This document shows positions 35,442 to 46,358 of a DNA stretch of 64,000 nt, piece after piece. Location: NCBI RefSeq assembly GCF_011516645.4, contig NZ_CP088285.1:620001-684000 (forward strand), in the 5' to 3' direction. Within the stretch, counting starts at the first letter, position 1. The number at the start of each line of letters is the position of its first letter. This DNA comes from Bradyrhizobium septentrionale. GTDB taxonomy: Bacteria > Pseudomonadota > Alphaproteobacteria > Rhizobiales > Xanthobacteraceae. Below the pieces are notes generated by a model, which did no database searches, was not told the DNA's origin, and saw only the letters and a list, made by a program, of their open reading frames with translations. The translations under genes and the position numbers were made by a program.

Positions 35442-36486
35442 GCAATCTCTTCAGCGCTGCAGGCCTTGGGATTGCGGTCATTTTTGCTCCTATCGACAGA
35501 AGCGATCCGATCGCTGTCATGATGATCGTAAATGTGCTTCGAATTTGCACCCTGCTCTCCATCTCCTTCACGGACGAGATCGATTCTGTTTTGAGCTATG
35601 CTTCAATCGCTGTCCTGAGCTTGGTCCAGCCCGTCTACTTGTCCGCGGAAGTCTCTTTCTTCCGCCGTATCACATCCGAAGACAGCATGATCTCGGTGCG
35701 TCGCAACATCGCCAACATCGACTGGCTCACATATCTGCTCGGAATGTTTGCAGGTGCCATGCTCGTCGACCAGCTGCACTTGCCCGGCGTTTTGGCTCTC
35801 AACTTATCGGCGGTCATGCTTTCCTTGATGGTGCTCTTTGGCATCAAGCAGCGTTCCAATAGACTTCCGTCAGTCCTTGAATCGCCGTCCTCGGGAACCA
35901 TGTTGGATTTGGCGCCGCTCTATCCCGCGTTCTTTGCGGTCCTTCTTCTCAATCTGGGAGCGGGCCTCATCAACGTCTATCCTGCAATACGTGCCACAAC
36001 TGCAGGAGTGCTTGATCGAGGCGTTCTATTGACGTTTGTCATGACGAATGGCGTTTTCGCCTTGCTGGGCGCGCTAGCTGTCAAGCCGATTTTCGACCGG
36101 TTGGGCGCCTTACCAACCATCGCCGGGGCCGCGGTGCTACTCGCGGCATGCCTGGCAATCATGTCACTCGATGCGGGCCTGCCTGTGGCGATCGCTTCCA
36201 GCAGCGCGATGCTTGGCTTCGGCCAAATATTTGCGGCTGCCGCTCACACGCACATGGTTTCGTTAGTGGCGCCGAATCGAGCCGGCCGCCTTTCCGGGCT
36301 GTTTCAATGTTGTACTTATAGCGGCGTCGCAGGCAATGGCATGTTTTTTCGTTTCTGGGTGATCAGCTCTCTTTCCGGCTGGTCGTGCTGATATGTGCAG
36401 CTAGCGCATTTCTCGCTTTCGTCGTCCCGACCTTCGCCATAGTCAGATCCAGGCATTCTCAAATTTCATGTCCTGTCGATCGATAG
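35442..36486 (+). pseudogene. MFS transporter, N-terminally truncated and frameshifted
   Basis: Several transmembrane helices are seen (AGLGIAVIFAPID, VLSLVQPVYLSAEVSFF, FFAVLLLNLGAGLI, LPTIAGAAVLLAACLAIMSL). The first one or two helices are missing, and a frameshift in the T-run near 36343 moves the last helix (LSFRLVVLICAASAFLAFVV) to another frame, ending at 36486. MFS proteins next to racemases may export or import amino acids, but the substrate is unknown. It should not be functional. Confidence 0.72.
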
Positions 36487-36493
36487 ATCCACG

Positions 36494-36851
36494 ATGCACA
36501 CTACGCCACGCGATCAGCTGCGCCTTCTAGAACGACCCTTTGCAGATCCGGCATTTCCGGGGCAGGAGTTCTATTGCTGGCAATGCGCCGTGCTGGAGGG
36601 GGTGCTGTCCGCGTTCCCAAGTCGGGCCACCAATCTCGACCTTCACCGGATTGCTTGGCTGCGGCCACGAACCGAGCTCATCGAGAGGCTCGGCCCCGAT
36701 CATCAGTCCGTGCCCGTTCTCATTTTCGAGAAGGGAAGCGTTGCACCGGGGAAATGCGGAATACGCGAAGGGGTTGGCCTATGTCGACGATCCTTTTACA
36801 ATCCTGCATCTCTTAGCAGTGCACCACGGATTTCCGGCCCCTCATCCGTGA
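36494..36851 (+). pseudogene. DUF3088-family protein, frameshifted
   Basis: It starts 7 bp after the MFS stop. The beginning reads RLLERPFADPAFPGQEFYCW, CAVLEGVLSAFPSRA and IAWLRPRTELIERLG, typical of the thioredoxin-like DUF3088 family, whose role is unknown. A frameshift near 36755 moves the tail (YAKGLAYVDDPFTILHLLAV then HHGFPAPHP) to another frame, ending at 36851. It was probably an operon partner of the MFS gene. Confidence 0.7.
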
Positions 36852-36937
36852 AGACTCTGCCTCGTGTGAGCCTGCTATGGAAGTCGACACGCGGCCATCA
36901 ACGAACTCACGTGACGAGTGAGCCTGCGGGTACAGTT

Positions 36938-37840
36938 TCAATTGACTACCTGCTTCGCCTCTTGAGACACGTCGTGGAGCGGCGACAGTGGATAGTCCCG
37001 GCTGAGTATTTCTGCCAATACCCTCCGCCGAAACTCTTTAACAGCGACCATATTTCGCGCGTGCTCACTGACAAACATGTAGATTGAGCGATCGATCGGC
37101 ACAAAGCCAAATGGAGCCACAAGCTCCCCCTTTTTAAGGTTGCTTCTGACCAGAACCTGCGACGATATTGCGGCTCCAAGTCCGCTTTTTGGCCGCCTTC
37201 ACAGCTAGGGGAATGTATCGAACACGACGTCACGCGATCCCCGCAAACATATTGCAGCTGCGTTGGCCCATTCGTTCCAGGCGTCCAACCTGACGGACGC
37301 GTGCAGCAGAGGAATTGACAAGATGTCTTCTGGGCTTTTGATCGCCTCGAGTGCAGCCGGCGCTGCTTACAGGGCCAATCATTTCGTTGGATACGTGCAC
37401 CTCATGGACGGGAAGCGGTTGCTTCAATATGCCGGATACGCGTTTAGATCGGCATCGGTCTCGAAGACAAAGTCAATGTCCGAATGTAGTTGGCGGAACG
37501 CACCAATCCGAGGTAAGAGGCTATGCGACAAGAATGTGGTTGAGCACCCCACCACCACTGATCTTCCCGCATCGCGCCTTCGCAGTTCGTAGCATCCTTT
37601 CTCGAGCATTGTGAACACGCTCGCACAGCTGTGCTTTAGCTGTTCGCCGTCGGACGTCAGCCGCACGCCCGAGCTGTGGCGAACGAACAGCCTCCTGCCG
37701 AACCAAATTTCAAGGATGCGCATCTGGTAACTTACCGCTCCGGTCGTCATGTTCAGCCGCTCAGCCGCCTTTGAGAAGCTTGGAAACTCGCTCACCGCCT
37801 CAAACAGATGAAGGCTTTTCAAGATCGGTAGTTTGTGCAT
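36938..37840 (-). pseudogene. LysR-family regulator (GcvA-like), frameshifted
   Basis: The first 138 residues are open: HTH LHLFEAVSEFPSFSKAAERL then TTGAVSYQMRILE, ending prematurely at 37424. The effector-domain tail appears in another frame at 36938-37120 (FGFVPIDRSIYMFVSEHARN). The total span of 903 bp equals a full LysR gene, so the damage is small indels and not a large deletion. The likely former target is the adjacent MFS/DUF3088 pair, transcribed toward it. Confidence 0.78.
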
Positions 37841-38443
37841 CTGACTTGCTTCTTTCCCGCCCTCTAACTGCGTGGCTGTTATTGGGCCTGCAATGAGCCT
37901 GGATTCTCTTCAGCACCTACAACCGATATTGCTGACTGGCGGGACCGCCCAACCACTGAGACCTCGTTCGACCCTCGGCCCGCCAGGCAAACTTACCAAC
38001 CTACTCTCCCTGCCCACCTTCCGATCAAACCTCGATCGAGGCACATAGGCGCTTCGGATCTCTTGGCCTGTGAGGCTCGCTTCGAGTGGAGAACTCCGCT
38101 CGGTGCAACATGAGATTGCTGCGTGATCTCTTAAGAATTTCACGGAGTTTGAGGTTGGAGTAGCAAGTCTTGGGCCAATCATGCTCTGCGAAAATTCGGC
38201 CAGACCGAAATGCGGGCGGTTAGCCAGACTGGATGGCGAGCCGCAATTGGCGACCTCGTGTTCGAAGACCTCTCGGGCGCGGCGCGAATTCCCAAGGGTC
38301 GTCAAAGTCCGGCGTACCATCCTGCCCGCCGATCGCGTCGTTCGGTGGTATCGCCTTGCGGCCGGCTGATGAGCTCCGCTGACCAACGTGGCGATGCCGA
38401 GACGACTGGTCTTTATCGGCTTTGATCACCCCGTCCGTCGAAC
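37841..38443. other. Non-coding gap
   Basis: About 600 bases between the LysR relic start and the 3' end of the peptidase relic. Open frames in it resemble nothing known. It may contain the old LysR promoter. Confidence 0.4.
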
Positions 38444-40601
38444 TTACTCAAGACAAAGCCGCCTGGATGCATAGGTGTATTCGAGGGCTAGCTGACGCGC
38501 ATATTCGATCAGATTGGCCGCAGCGCTATGTCCCCCATCGATGTTCTCGTAGTAGAAGTAAGGCTGGCCCAGCGCAGCGAGCCTCGCGGCGGCCTTGCGG
38601 CCGTGCGCTGGATGCACGCGACCATCCTTGGTGGAGGTGAGAATTAAAGGGGCGGGGTAAGTCTTGCCCGGCACCAGCTTTTGGTAGGGCGAGTAGGCCT
38701 CGATCCACGTGCGCTGCTCGGGAATGGTGGGGTCACCATACTCGGCGATCCAGGAGGCGCCCGCGCCCAGTTTGGTGAATCGAAGCATGTCAGAGAGCGG
38801 AACCTGGATGATCGCCGCGTTGAAGAGCTCGGGCCGTTGGGTGATTGCGGCGCCAACAAGCAGTCCGCCCTGGCTGCCGCCGATCACGCCTAGTCGTCGT
38901 GGACTGGTGATGTTCCGGCGGATCAGGTTTTCCCGCGCAGATTCGCAACGAGATAAGCATTGCCCTGTTCGAGCCAGAGCCGCCCCATTGGTCCCGCATA
39001 GAATGGAAGGAGCGGAATCTGGAACCCGCCATAACCATAGAGAAGCGTCAGGATCGCGCCGTCAAATCTTGCGTTCTTGGGCCGCACCAGAAAGTAGGGA
39101 ATCCGCGTGCCATCGCGCGAGGTCGCTTCGAGCTGCTCCACGACATGCCGGGATCCATCGAAGGCCGCAGGTGCCGTCTTTAATGCCTCGAGTTGTTTGC
39201 TCGCGGCATCGAAGTACCAAAGCGATGTTGGCGTGAAATAGTCGGAGACCGTGAACATCACCTGCTGACACGCTAACATTCGCATTGTCCGGGACCGGGA
39301 TCGGCGTGGCGGACCAAGCCCCTTGATCATACTTGTAGATGAACGCCTTGCTCTGAACGTTGTCAAGGATCGTCAGGATCATCAAGTTCCTCGTGCGACT
39401 GAGCCCGCTCAGTGCCTGCCGGAGCCCAGGCTGGAAGACAAGCGACGGTCTAGCGCGCAGCGGATCTTGCTTCCATTCGGCCAGGTCATACGAGATCATC
39501 GAACCGGTCGCGAAGCTGGTGTCGCCGGGCGGCGTCCATTCTTCGTCAAGCGTCACAAGCAGGCGGCCACTCACGACCCCAACGATAGCCGCCTTCCTGG
39601 GCAGATTGAGCGTGATAGGCCCATTGGCGCCGAAGAGCACATACTCGTGCTCGAAGGAGCTGATCACGCGGATGGCGCCGGCCGCATGGATATGGCCTTC
39701 ACTGTCACGAAGTACGAAGGGCATCGTCTGAACATCGGTCGGTTGGCCCCGAAAAATCTCGCGCGCCTCAGCGAGCGGCTGAGCGCGTTTGAGCTCCTTC
39801 ACCACGAAGGGGTAGCCGGCCTGCGTCAGGGTCCCTTCGCCCCAGTCTCGTGCAAGAAGGACTGTGTCACCATCGAGCCATCGGACACTCTGCTTACCCT
39901 GGGGAAGATCAAAGCCGGCCTCAACGAAGGCCTTGGCGTCTCGGTCGAACTCACGGATGAACGCGGCGTCCTTACCGCCATCGGAAAGCGTTAGCAGGCA
40001 GAGGCGTTCTTCCGGCGGAAGGCAGTTGCCACCTTTAAAGACCCAATTCTTGTTCTCGGCGACAGCCAGTTCGTCCACATCGAGGATGGTCTCCCATCGC
40101 GGGTCTTGGCTGCGATAGCTCTCAAGCGTGGTGCGCCGCCAGACGCCGCGCACCTGCGTGTCGTCTTGCCAGAAATTTTCCAGACCGCGCCGCCCCAACG
40201 AAACGTACGGAATCCGGTCACGCCGGCGCCGCCGGTGACCGTGTGTCGCCGCCGTTCGAACCGTAGACATAAGCTGATCCATCTTAACGGCCTGTCCGAC
40301 AAGGTCGACGCGTTCCGCGCCTCCTATGCTGAATGGGGCGCCGTGATCATCCTGCTTCCTTGGCCTGCAGGATGGTGAGCGCCTCTTCGTAAAAGCGCCG
40401 ATAGCGGGGATCTGACTGGAACACGCCAAGCGTCTTGTCGTTCTCGGCCCGTGCCCAAGCCAATGCGCGCGGCGCTTCGATCTCCTCGAGCCAAAGGAAT
40501 GGGTCGTCAGCCGGCCCCGCAGCCGTCCGCTCTTGCAACAGCGCCGCGGAGGTGAAACAGGCAATCGAGCGCAACGCGGTGGAGAGCACTGACGTGTTCA
40601 T
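38444..40601 (-). pseudogene. Prolyl oligopeptidase family (S9A) serine peptidase, multiply disrupted
   Basis: Pieces in several frames make one S9A protein in order: FLWLEEIEAPRALAWARAEN (start of the propeller domain), PRWETILDVDELA, WTPPGDTSFATGSMISYDL, FTPTSLWYFD, LLYGYGGFQIPLLPFY, then the catalytic domain with GGSQGGLLVG (Ser), TSTKDGRVHPAHG (Asp) and ENIDGGHSAA (His). There are frameshifts near 40350 and 39250, and a deletion of about 35 residues at 38890-38925, between NLRG and IRRNITSPRRLG. The enzyme cuts short peptides after proline. With the M24 peptidase at the left end this gives two proline-directed peptidases in the window. Confidence 0.85.
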
Positions 40602-40921
40602 GGGCTTGTCCCGGATGAGGTCGAACGGCCACGCTTGCAGGTCTCGCGTTAAGCGGAAGCAGCCAACAATGCGCATCCGATCTCGTCAGCGTGCATTGGG
40701 CGGCTTGTGCCAGCTGGCAGCTCGAACACTGCAAGCCGCGTGCCGGCCGAAAAGTCGTGCGTTTCAGCCGCTCCGGCCGCATGGCGATGTCAACTTGCCG
40801 ACATTGGTTCAGAAGTTGACATCGACGAATTGCCGGGCGGATAGCCTCGCGTCTTCGGATAGACCAGCGGCTTCGATCGTTAGGGCCATGACCGGGACGT
40901 GGCGATGTACCCGCCGGTCGC

Positions 40922-41065
40922 CTAATGCTTACCTCCGAACATGGAGTGTGTACGCTCTGCTTCCCGCCGAGCGTTACGGGCCGATTTACCGACGGGCGTC
41001 ATCACGACAAAGAACAGCGCGTTGATCAGCAGCCAGATCGCGATCAGGCTCAGGGCGGCGTGCAT
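40922..41065 (-). CDS. Small single-pass membrane protein (47 aa)
   Basis: The frame is MHAALSLIAIWLLINALFF then VVMTPVGKSARNARREAERT, ending in HSMFGGKH. One strongly hydrophobic helix (about residues 5-22) followed by a basic tail predicts an inner-membrane protein with the C-terminus in the cytoplasm. Codon use is normal and the frame is open. Function unknown. Confidence 0.6.
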   Translation of the reverse strand: MHAALSLIAIWLLINALFFVVMTPVGKSARNARREAERTHSMFGGKH

Positions 41066-41332
41066 GGCGATCTCCGACATCGTTCATGGTAGCTGCAAGC
41101 TTTTGCCGAGTTGGACGAACTCCTTGCGAAACGCACAAACCGCGCGCCAACCATTCGGTTCCTCGACTGCTTGCCAAGCGTGGACCATTCGAGAGATTGC
41201 GCTTGCACGCTCTCGCTGAACGTGACGACGCACACGCCACAAGAGCCGGTCCATCAGTAGCGCGCAGCAGTCCTCCGCGGCCGGACCGGACGGCAGTCTG
41301 ACGAGTGGAGAGAGATCACCGCACAGATCTGA

Positions 41333-41533
41333 TTACCCGACCCGGAGATCTTCGGCTGACATCTTGCCCGAGCGATTGGCCTTCAGCTCGTAACTGACCC
41401 GAGCCCCCTCTTCTAACCCCGTATAGCCTGCCTTCTCGACTGCACGGATATGCACGAAGACATCCGGCCCTCCATCTTCCGGCCTGATGAAGCCATATCC
41501 CTTCGTCGGATTGAACCACTTCACAATACCCAT
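41333..41533 (-). CDS. Cold-shock domain protein (Csp family)
   Basis: 66 residues from the ATG at 41533: [20 protein letters not shown], with RNP1 (KGYGFI) and an RNP2-like [10 protein letters not shown]. This is the usual single OB-fold RNA chaperone that melts mRNA structure. The frame is open upstream, but the natural family start is the one chosen. It is monocistronic; a short leader is expected, but no element was recognised. Confidence 0.9.
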   Translation of the reverse strand: MGIVKWFNPTKGYGFIRPEDGGPDVFVHIRAVEKAGYTGLEEGARVSYELKANRSGKMSAEDLRVG

Positions 41534-41608
41534 TGCCACCGCACGATTCTCCAAATTGAAGGACAGTGATCTAACCAGGACTTTCGCAGTCATCAAGCTC
41601 CCCGGCAA

Positions 41609-42134
41609 GAGAGCAACGTCTCAGCTGTCGCCTGCGAGAGCAGCGCAGCAACTAAGGTGTCGGCTCGGAAACTCGCCACATCCTTCGAGGAAGTCCACTT
41701 CCACAATTAAGCGGTTAGACTGCACAAATTACGCCACAGACGCAGCTTCCGCGCGCGCGTCGGCTTGATGAGCAGGATTCCGGCCTGGTCCATGTACGCA
41801 ACACTTGCTTACCAATGGGATTAGCCAGTTTCACCCACGCTCTTCAAAAGATTTACACGCGCTGAGCTTGTAAGCGATCGGCTCACGCGGCGACAACAAC
41901 ATCCTACGTTGAAAATCAACTCATTTATCCAAGCTGCGCGAATCGACGCGCGCCCACTCCACCAAACATGAATGCCGCCCATCGGGGCGTGCTCCGCCCA
42001 TTCATCGCGCGTTGAGAGATTGTCGAGGTTCTATTGTCAGCTTGAGACCACTGTCAGGAAGTTGATACGACACACTCTTAGAAACTTCGCTGCAAAATAT
42101 CGGCACGCGGTTCGGCCAGAGGCCGCGTGACAAG
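41609..42134. other. Non-coding gap
   Basis: About 500 bases with lower G+C than the surroundings. It includes the upstream region of the cold-shock gene, so it may hold its promoter and leader, but no specific site is recognised. Confidence 0.4.
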
Positions 42135-42620
42135 TTAAAGCTGCGCCGCGTCATGCTCTACGTCGATTAGACCCGCCTTTCCCGCGGCGACGCCGCGACC
42201 TTTGACGGTGACTATGGGGAGGAATAAGTGATTTTGCGCATCCATGACCGGTTGCGCGGTGACTTCGCTGGATGGGGGATCGATGGCTGATCGAGGCCGC
42301 TCGCTCTGATCGGCGACGGCCTTTTCGAGCGCGGAGAGGAATTGCCGCCCCTCTTCCGTGATTTCCCAGCCAAGAGTATCGCGAAAGACAAACCCGGCCG
42401 AGAAGATATTCAGGTCAGGTGCGCGTTCGGCCAGCCGCTTCATGCGATCGGTCCAGTCACGGCCGCTGTTCATCAGGATTTCAACGGCGTGCCTTATGTC
42501 GGCAACGGAGGCCCGCCCGGCAGATTGGCCGGCCAGCACTTTCAGGACGGTCAGCTGGAAGGACACTTCCACCTCTCCGGTGGGCCGGGTGTGCAGTTTC
42601 CGGTGCAATGGATCAAGCAT
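42135..42620 (-). CDS. Conserved hypothetical protein, possible winged-helix
   Basis: 161 residues. The middle (VSFQLTVLKVLAGQSAGRAS through ADIRHAVEILMNSG and GWEITEEGRQFLSALEKAV) reads like a small helical winged-helix-type domain, followed by a loose C-terminal tail with VTVKGRGVAAGKAGLIDVEH. No catalytic motif, signal peptide or membrane segment. Function unknown; intact. Confidence 0.6.
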   Translation of the reverse strand: MLDPLHRKLHTRPTGEVEVSFQLTVLKVLAGQSAGRASVADIRHAVEILMNSGRDWTDRMKRLAERAPDLNIFSAGFVFRDTLGWEITEEGRQFLSALEKAVADQSERPRSAIDPPSSEVTAQPVMDAQNHLFLPIVTVKGRGVAAGKAGLIDVEHDAAQL

Positions 42621-43736
42621 AGGGGCGCAACGTCAATAACATAGCGCGGTTAACCTCAACTATATTGGCTAACCGCGAGCGCGACGGCCCAGATTTACCT
42701 CGCCGCGGGGCGTCAAGGTCAACGCGCGAGCTCGTTTGCCTCGAGACGTGAAAGGCCTCGGGCATCAGCGTAGCTGATATTGCTCTCCGGCCGCAGCGCC
42801 ACGGGCCAGTATGGGCCTACCTGGCGGACCCAAGCTGTGCGCGCCCCTTCATCAGCCACAGCATCACTATCGATCGGCAGCACAGCCGACGGCATCGTTG
42901 CCTGCGCCGATCTTTGCGCGGTGTGCACCTTGACCTACGGGGTACGATGAGCGCCCGGTTCGGACCGTTCTTAGCCCACTGACAAAGGAGTATCTCGCCA
43001 TGCCCACAACACACCTCGCCGGAAAAGCCTCAATTTCCTGCGGCGCGGGTCGAGCGGCGGTTTTACGAGACTGGACTAAGCTGTTAGTATAGCCTGCTAC
43101 ACATCGTGACGCTCAAAAGGAGAAAGTGGCAGGCAAAAGCGCCGCGCGCCCGCGACAGGCAAACCGAATGCACGCGCAATCGCGAAACGGAATATGCAGA
43201 TGGCCGATTCCGAGAGCCGGATGGGGAGACGAACGTTGATGACGTCGCCACGGGGCTTCGCCTGCTCGATCCCGACTTCGAGAATCCAGGATATCGACAT
43301 GGACGGCGTCGTTCGGATTGAACGGCCGGGCGTCGCCCCCAACATCAACCAGGCGTCCGCGCCATACCCGTGAGCCGCCCCGCCCAAACGGCAGGTTATC
43401 GTTCCCGCGCCATCGCGATGGATGCGAGCGTGATGGCGGCCAATGCCAGCCGCAATCACGGCAAAGCGCATCGACGTGCGACCGCACCACCTTTGGCAGC
43501 ACCGTCGATCTACACAGTCAGCGCTCGTCCTCAACGAGGTTGCCGCGGTTCTCAGCCTCTGAACCGGGGATGGGTGAACATTCCAGCAAGTGGCGCCTAG
43601 AATGCGCAATTTGCGGCGCGATCACGCCGTACCAAAAGAGGTAGGTATGACATGTTGGAGGGTGTGGTAACCTTCTGAAGGTTGACGATCGGAACTGAGC
43701 AGCGAACAACTCAGGTGTTACAAATCCTCTTTTAGG
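42621..43736. other. Degenerate or non-coding stretch
   Basis: About 1.1 kb. Overlapping frames on both strands (for example 43097-43609 minus) have arginine-rich, low-quality translations and no recognised motif. Upstream of the phasin (43680-43735) the sequence becomes A+T-richer, as expected for a promoter. Confidence 0.4.
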
Positions 43737-43750
43737 CTAGGAGACGTCGA

Positions 43751-44143
43751 ATGAACGCGAATACAACCGAAGACGAGAAACGCGAACGGCGGCCACGTCC
43801 AGAGCCCGGACTGACCGGCGCCGCCGCCGATGGCGTTGGAGAACCTGCAGCAGCGGCATCACGCATTCCATCAATTTTTCCGGAATGGCAAAAATCGATC
43901 GAATCGACAAGGCACCTGTACGCCGCGGCATTAAAGGATGGATTAAGTTTGGCTGCTTCCTCTCTGCACGAACAAGCAAGCTTTCTGAGAAATCTTGCCG
44001 ACTCTAAAACTCCCTCAGAGCTACTGAAGTGCCATCTGGACTTCGCGGAGAAATTCTGGTCGAAGTCGTTCAGCGAAGGCTCGAAAATATTGGATCATCT
44101 CAAACCATCGCCATCGTCTGCGGTAAGGCAAGCAACCCACTAA
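43751..44143 (+). CDS. Phasin-family protein
   Basis: 130 residues. After a charged, Pro-rich N-terminus the amphipathic helical phasin domain follows: FPEWQKSIESTRHLYAAALK, SLHEQASFLRNLADSKTPSE and HLDFAEKFWSKSFSEGSKIL. Phasins coat polyhydroxybutyrate granules, which accumulate in bacteroids and free-living rhizobia. An AGGAG site at 43739-43743 precedes the ATG. Intact and monocistronic. Confidence 0.8.
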   Translation: MNANTTEDEKRERRPRPEPGLTGAAADGVGEPAAAASRIPSIFPEWQKSIESTRHLYAAALKDGLSLAASSLHEQASFLRNLADSKTPSELLKCHLDFAEKFWSKSFSEGSKILDHLKPSPSSAVRQATH

Positions 44144-44569
44144 GCTTGAGAAACAAGGCCCCGATCGCACTCTGCTTTATCCGCAGCCGGGCTGCACGTC
44201 GCCGACCGGCGACGTTATGGATACTGCATCTCGGCGCGTCCTGAGAAAACCTCCTTCCGCCACCTGGTCGATTTGGAGCTCAGGTGGCACATCGAACGCG
44301 AGTGTCACGCAGACGGGTCGGCCGCCAGCATTATGTGCGGGCACGATTGTTGCGGCTTCCATTACCACGCCATGTTATGAATCGCGGCCCGAGAACAATT
44401 CCGCCCTTCGCGTGTGCCGTCATGTGCAATGTTACGAGTGTGCCGCCTTCGACACTCGACGAAGGGCTTGCCCCTTGCAATTCACACTCGTACGGGCCGT
44501 GGAGAACGAGCTCTCCAGCTGCACAAGACAGGCGAACGCACAAAGCCCTCACTCGGAGATCGATGATAT
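44144..44569. other. Non-coding gap
   Basis: About 420 bases between the convergent phasin and oleate hydratase genes. No gene is supported. It should contain both transcription stops; no single strong hairpin was identified. Confidence 0.4.
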
Positions 44570-46315
44570 TCATTGAGCAGTCTTGCCGGGTTCTGTAGCG
44601 CCGATATTCTTCAGCATTAGGTCGCGCAAGAACGCCGGACCGGGAATTCGGATTTCCTTGCCGTCGCGCAGTCTGCCGATTGCCGCAAGCAGCTTGCGGA
44701 TATCATAGGTCGAATTGAACACCTCTGGCACACCACGTTCGACGTTGAGGAGCGTGTAGACGGCCTCCATCGCCGTGCGCACTGAGTATTCGGTCGTGAA
44801 GACGCAATCGCTCTCCGCCGACTCAGCAAACTGGCCGATGAAGGCAAAATTGATAGCGCCTTTGGGCACGACATTTGGTCGATCACCCGCCTGCCGCGGC
44901 ATGAAGAGAGAGGTGACGTAGGGCATCATCACCGGCACTGTCTTTGCGGCCATCGCGGCGAGTCCCGGTATGTCCTCGACCGGCACGCCGAGGTGATACA
45001 ACCATTCCTGCGTGATTTCCTCGCCCGTGCAATCTTGCATCGGCTTGTTCACGTAGTCGCCAGGCTTGTCGACGAAAAGTGAGTAGACCCAGACGACGAT
45101 CTGATTACTGGGCTGGTACTTGAAATGCGGTTGACGGTTTACAGTCCAACTGAGCAGCCAGTTCGAATCCTTCGCCGTGACGATCCCTCCCGTGACGACC
45201 TTGCCGCTGAACGGATCGCGTTTGGCGATCTTGCGGATATAGGCTGGAATGCGCGCATCTAGAGTCGTGATCGTCGCCGATTGCCATTTGGTTGCAGGAA
45301 TATTGCCGCCGAAGACATCCGGGCGGCCGAACGCCGCGTCCTTGGCCGCAATACGCCGCCACAGATCCCAAGCAGGCGCCGGGCCTTCGTCGAGCCTGGA
45401 GGGCGTGTGATGGTCTGCCTGGTCCGAGTTTTCGGTGAGCGACCCGATCGTCATGAAGACAAGATCGTCGGCGCCAAGGCCGATGCCGCCGGCGACGCCG
45501 TCCTCCAGCCAGTGGATAGCCGTGGCCTGCTTGCATCCGGCCTTTATGTCGAAATCGACATCGGTGACTTCGACGTCGTAGCGGAAGTTGACGCCCTGCT
45601 CCAACAGCCATTTGCACAACGGTAGAACCAGCGATTCATACTGATTGTACCTGGTAAACTTCAGCGCGCTGAAATCCGGTAGGCCCCCGATATGATGGAT
45701 GAACCTATGCAGATAAAGCTTCATCTCCAGGGCGGAATGCCACTCCGCAAAGGCGAACATCGTCCGCCAATAGAGCCAAAAATTGCTGCAGAAAAACTCT
45801 TTCCCGAACACTTCGTCGATACGCCTGTTCTCCATCTCCTCACGGGAGGCAAGAAAGACGGCGATCAATTCCTTCTCCGCCTTTTCGCTCAGAGTGAAAA
45901 GGCCGTCGGTGCGCGCGTCCTGTCCCTGGTTCACCGTCGCCCGTTGCAGCGAGTAGTTCGGATCATCCTTGTTCAACCAGTAGAATTCGTCGAGCACGCT
46001 GGCACCTTCAGTTTCCAGCGAAGGGATCGACCGGAACAAGTCCCATAGGCACTCGAAATGATCCTCCATCTCGCGGCCTCCCCGGACCACGAAGCCCCTT
46101 CCTAGGTCTTGGTTACCGTCGAGAGCCCCACCGGGTATCTTCAGCCGTTCGAGGATGGTGATCCGGTCGCCACGCATATGGCCATCGCGGATCAGGAAGG
46201 CCGCACCGGAAAGCGCCGCCAGGCCCGCACCGACGAACCACGCAGTCTTGTTGTCCACACCTTCGGGTTTGCGAGGGCGGGCAAAAGCTTCGTAATTTCC
46301 GCTACCGTAGTACAT
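44570..46315 (-). CDS. ohyA: Oleate hydratase (FAD-dependent fatty acid double-bond hydratase)
   Basis: 581 residues, the usual length. The N-terminal FAD-binding loop is AWFVGAGLAALSGAAFL, followed by ITILERLKIPGGALDG and VVRGGREMEDHFECLWDL, both characteristic of the family; also FCSNFWLYWRTMFAFAEWHS and NFAFIGQFAESAESDCVFTT. It adds water to the cis-9 double bond of oleate to make 10-hydroxystearate, a detoxification reaction for free unsaturated fatty acids. An SDR gene lies 43 bp upstream on the same strand, suggesting further oxidation of a hydroxy product. Intact. Confidence 0.94.
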   Translation of the reverse strand: MYYGSGNYEAFARPRKPEGVDNKTAWFVGAGLAALSGAAFLIRDGHMRGDRITILERLKIPGGALDGNQDLGRGFVVRGGREMEDHFECLWDLFRSIPSLETEGASVLDEFYWLNKDDPNYSLQRATVNQGQDARTDGLFTLSEKAEKELIAVFLASREEMENRRIDEVFGKEFFCSNFWLYWRTMFAFAEWHSALEMKLYLHRFIHHIGGLPDFSALKFTRYNQYESLVLPLCKWLLEQGVNFRYDVEVTDVDFDIKAGCKQATAIHWLEDGVAGGIGLGADDLVFMTIGSLTENSDQADHHTPSRLDEGPAPAWDLWRRIAAKDAAFGRPDVFGGNIPATKWQSATITTLDARIPAYIRKIAKRDPFSGKVVTGGIVTAKDSNWLLSWTVNRQPHFKYQPSNQIVVWVYSLFVDKPGDYVNKPMQDCTGEEITQEWLYHLGVPVEDIPGLAAMAAKTVPVMMPYVTSLFMPRQAGDRPNVVPKGAINFAFIGQFAESAESDCVFTTEYSVRTAMEAVYTLLNVERGVPEVFNSTYDIRKLLAAIGRLRDGKEIRIPGPAFLRDLMLKNIGATEPGKTAQ

Positions 46316-46358
46316 CGCAACATTCTATCCGACTAGATTGGACATTCAGTCAGGCTAA

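Noticed and set aside
43097..43609. 170-codon minus-strand frame and an overlapping plus-strand frame
   Set aside because: Neither shows motifs or normal hydrophobic patterning; they overlap each other, so at most one could be real, and neither is supported.
44217..44598. Overlapping plus-strand frames between the phasin and oleate hydratase genes
   Set aside because: No motif, and the frames run into the 3' end of the oleate hydratase on the other strand.
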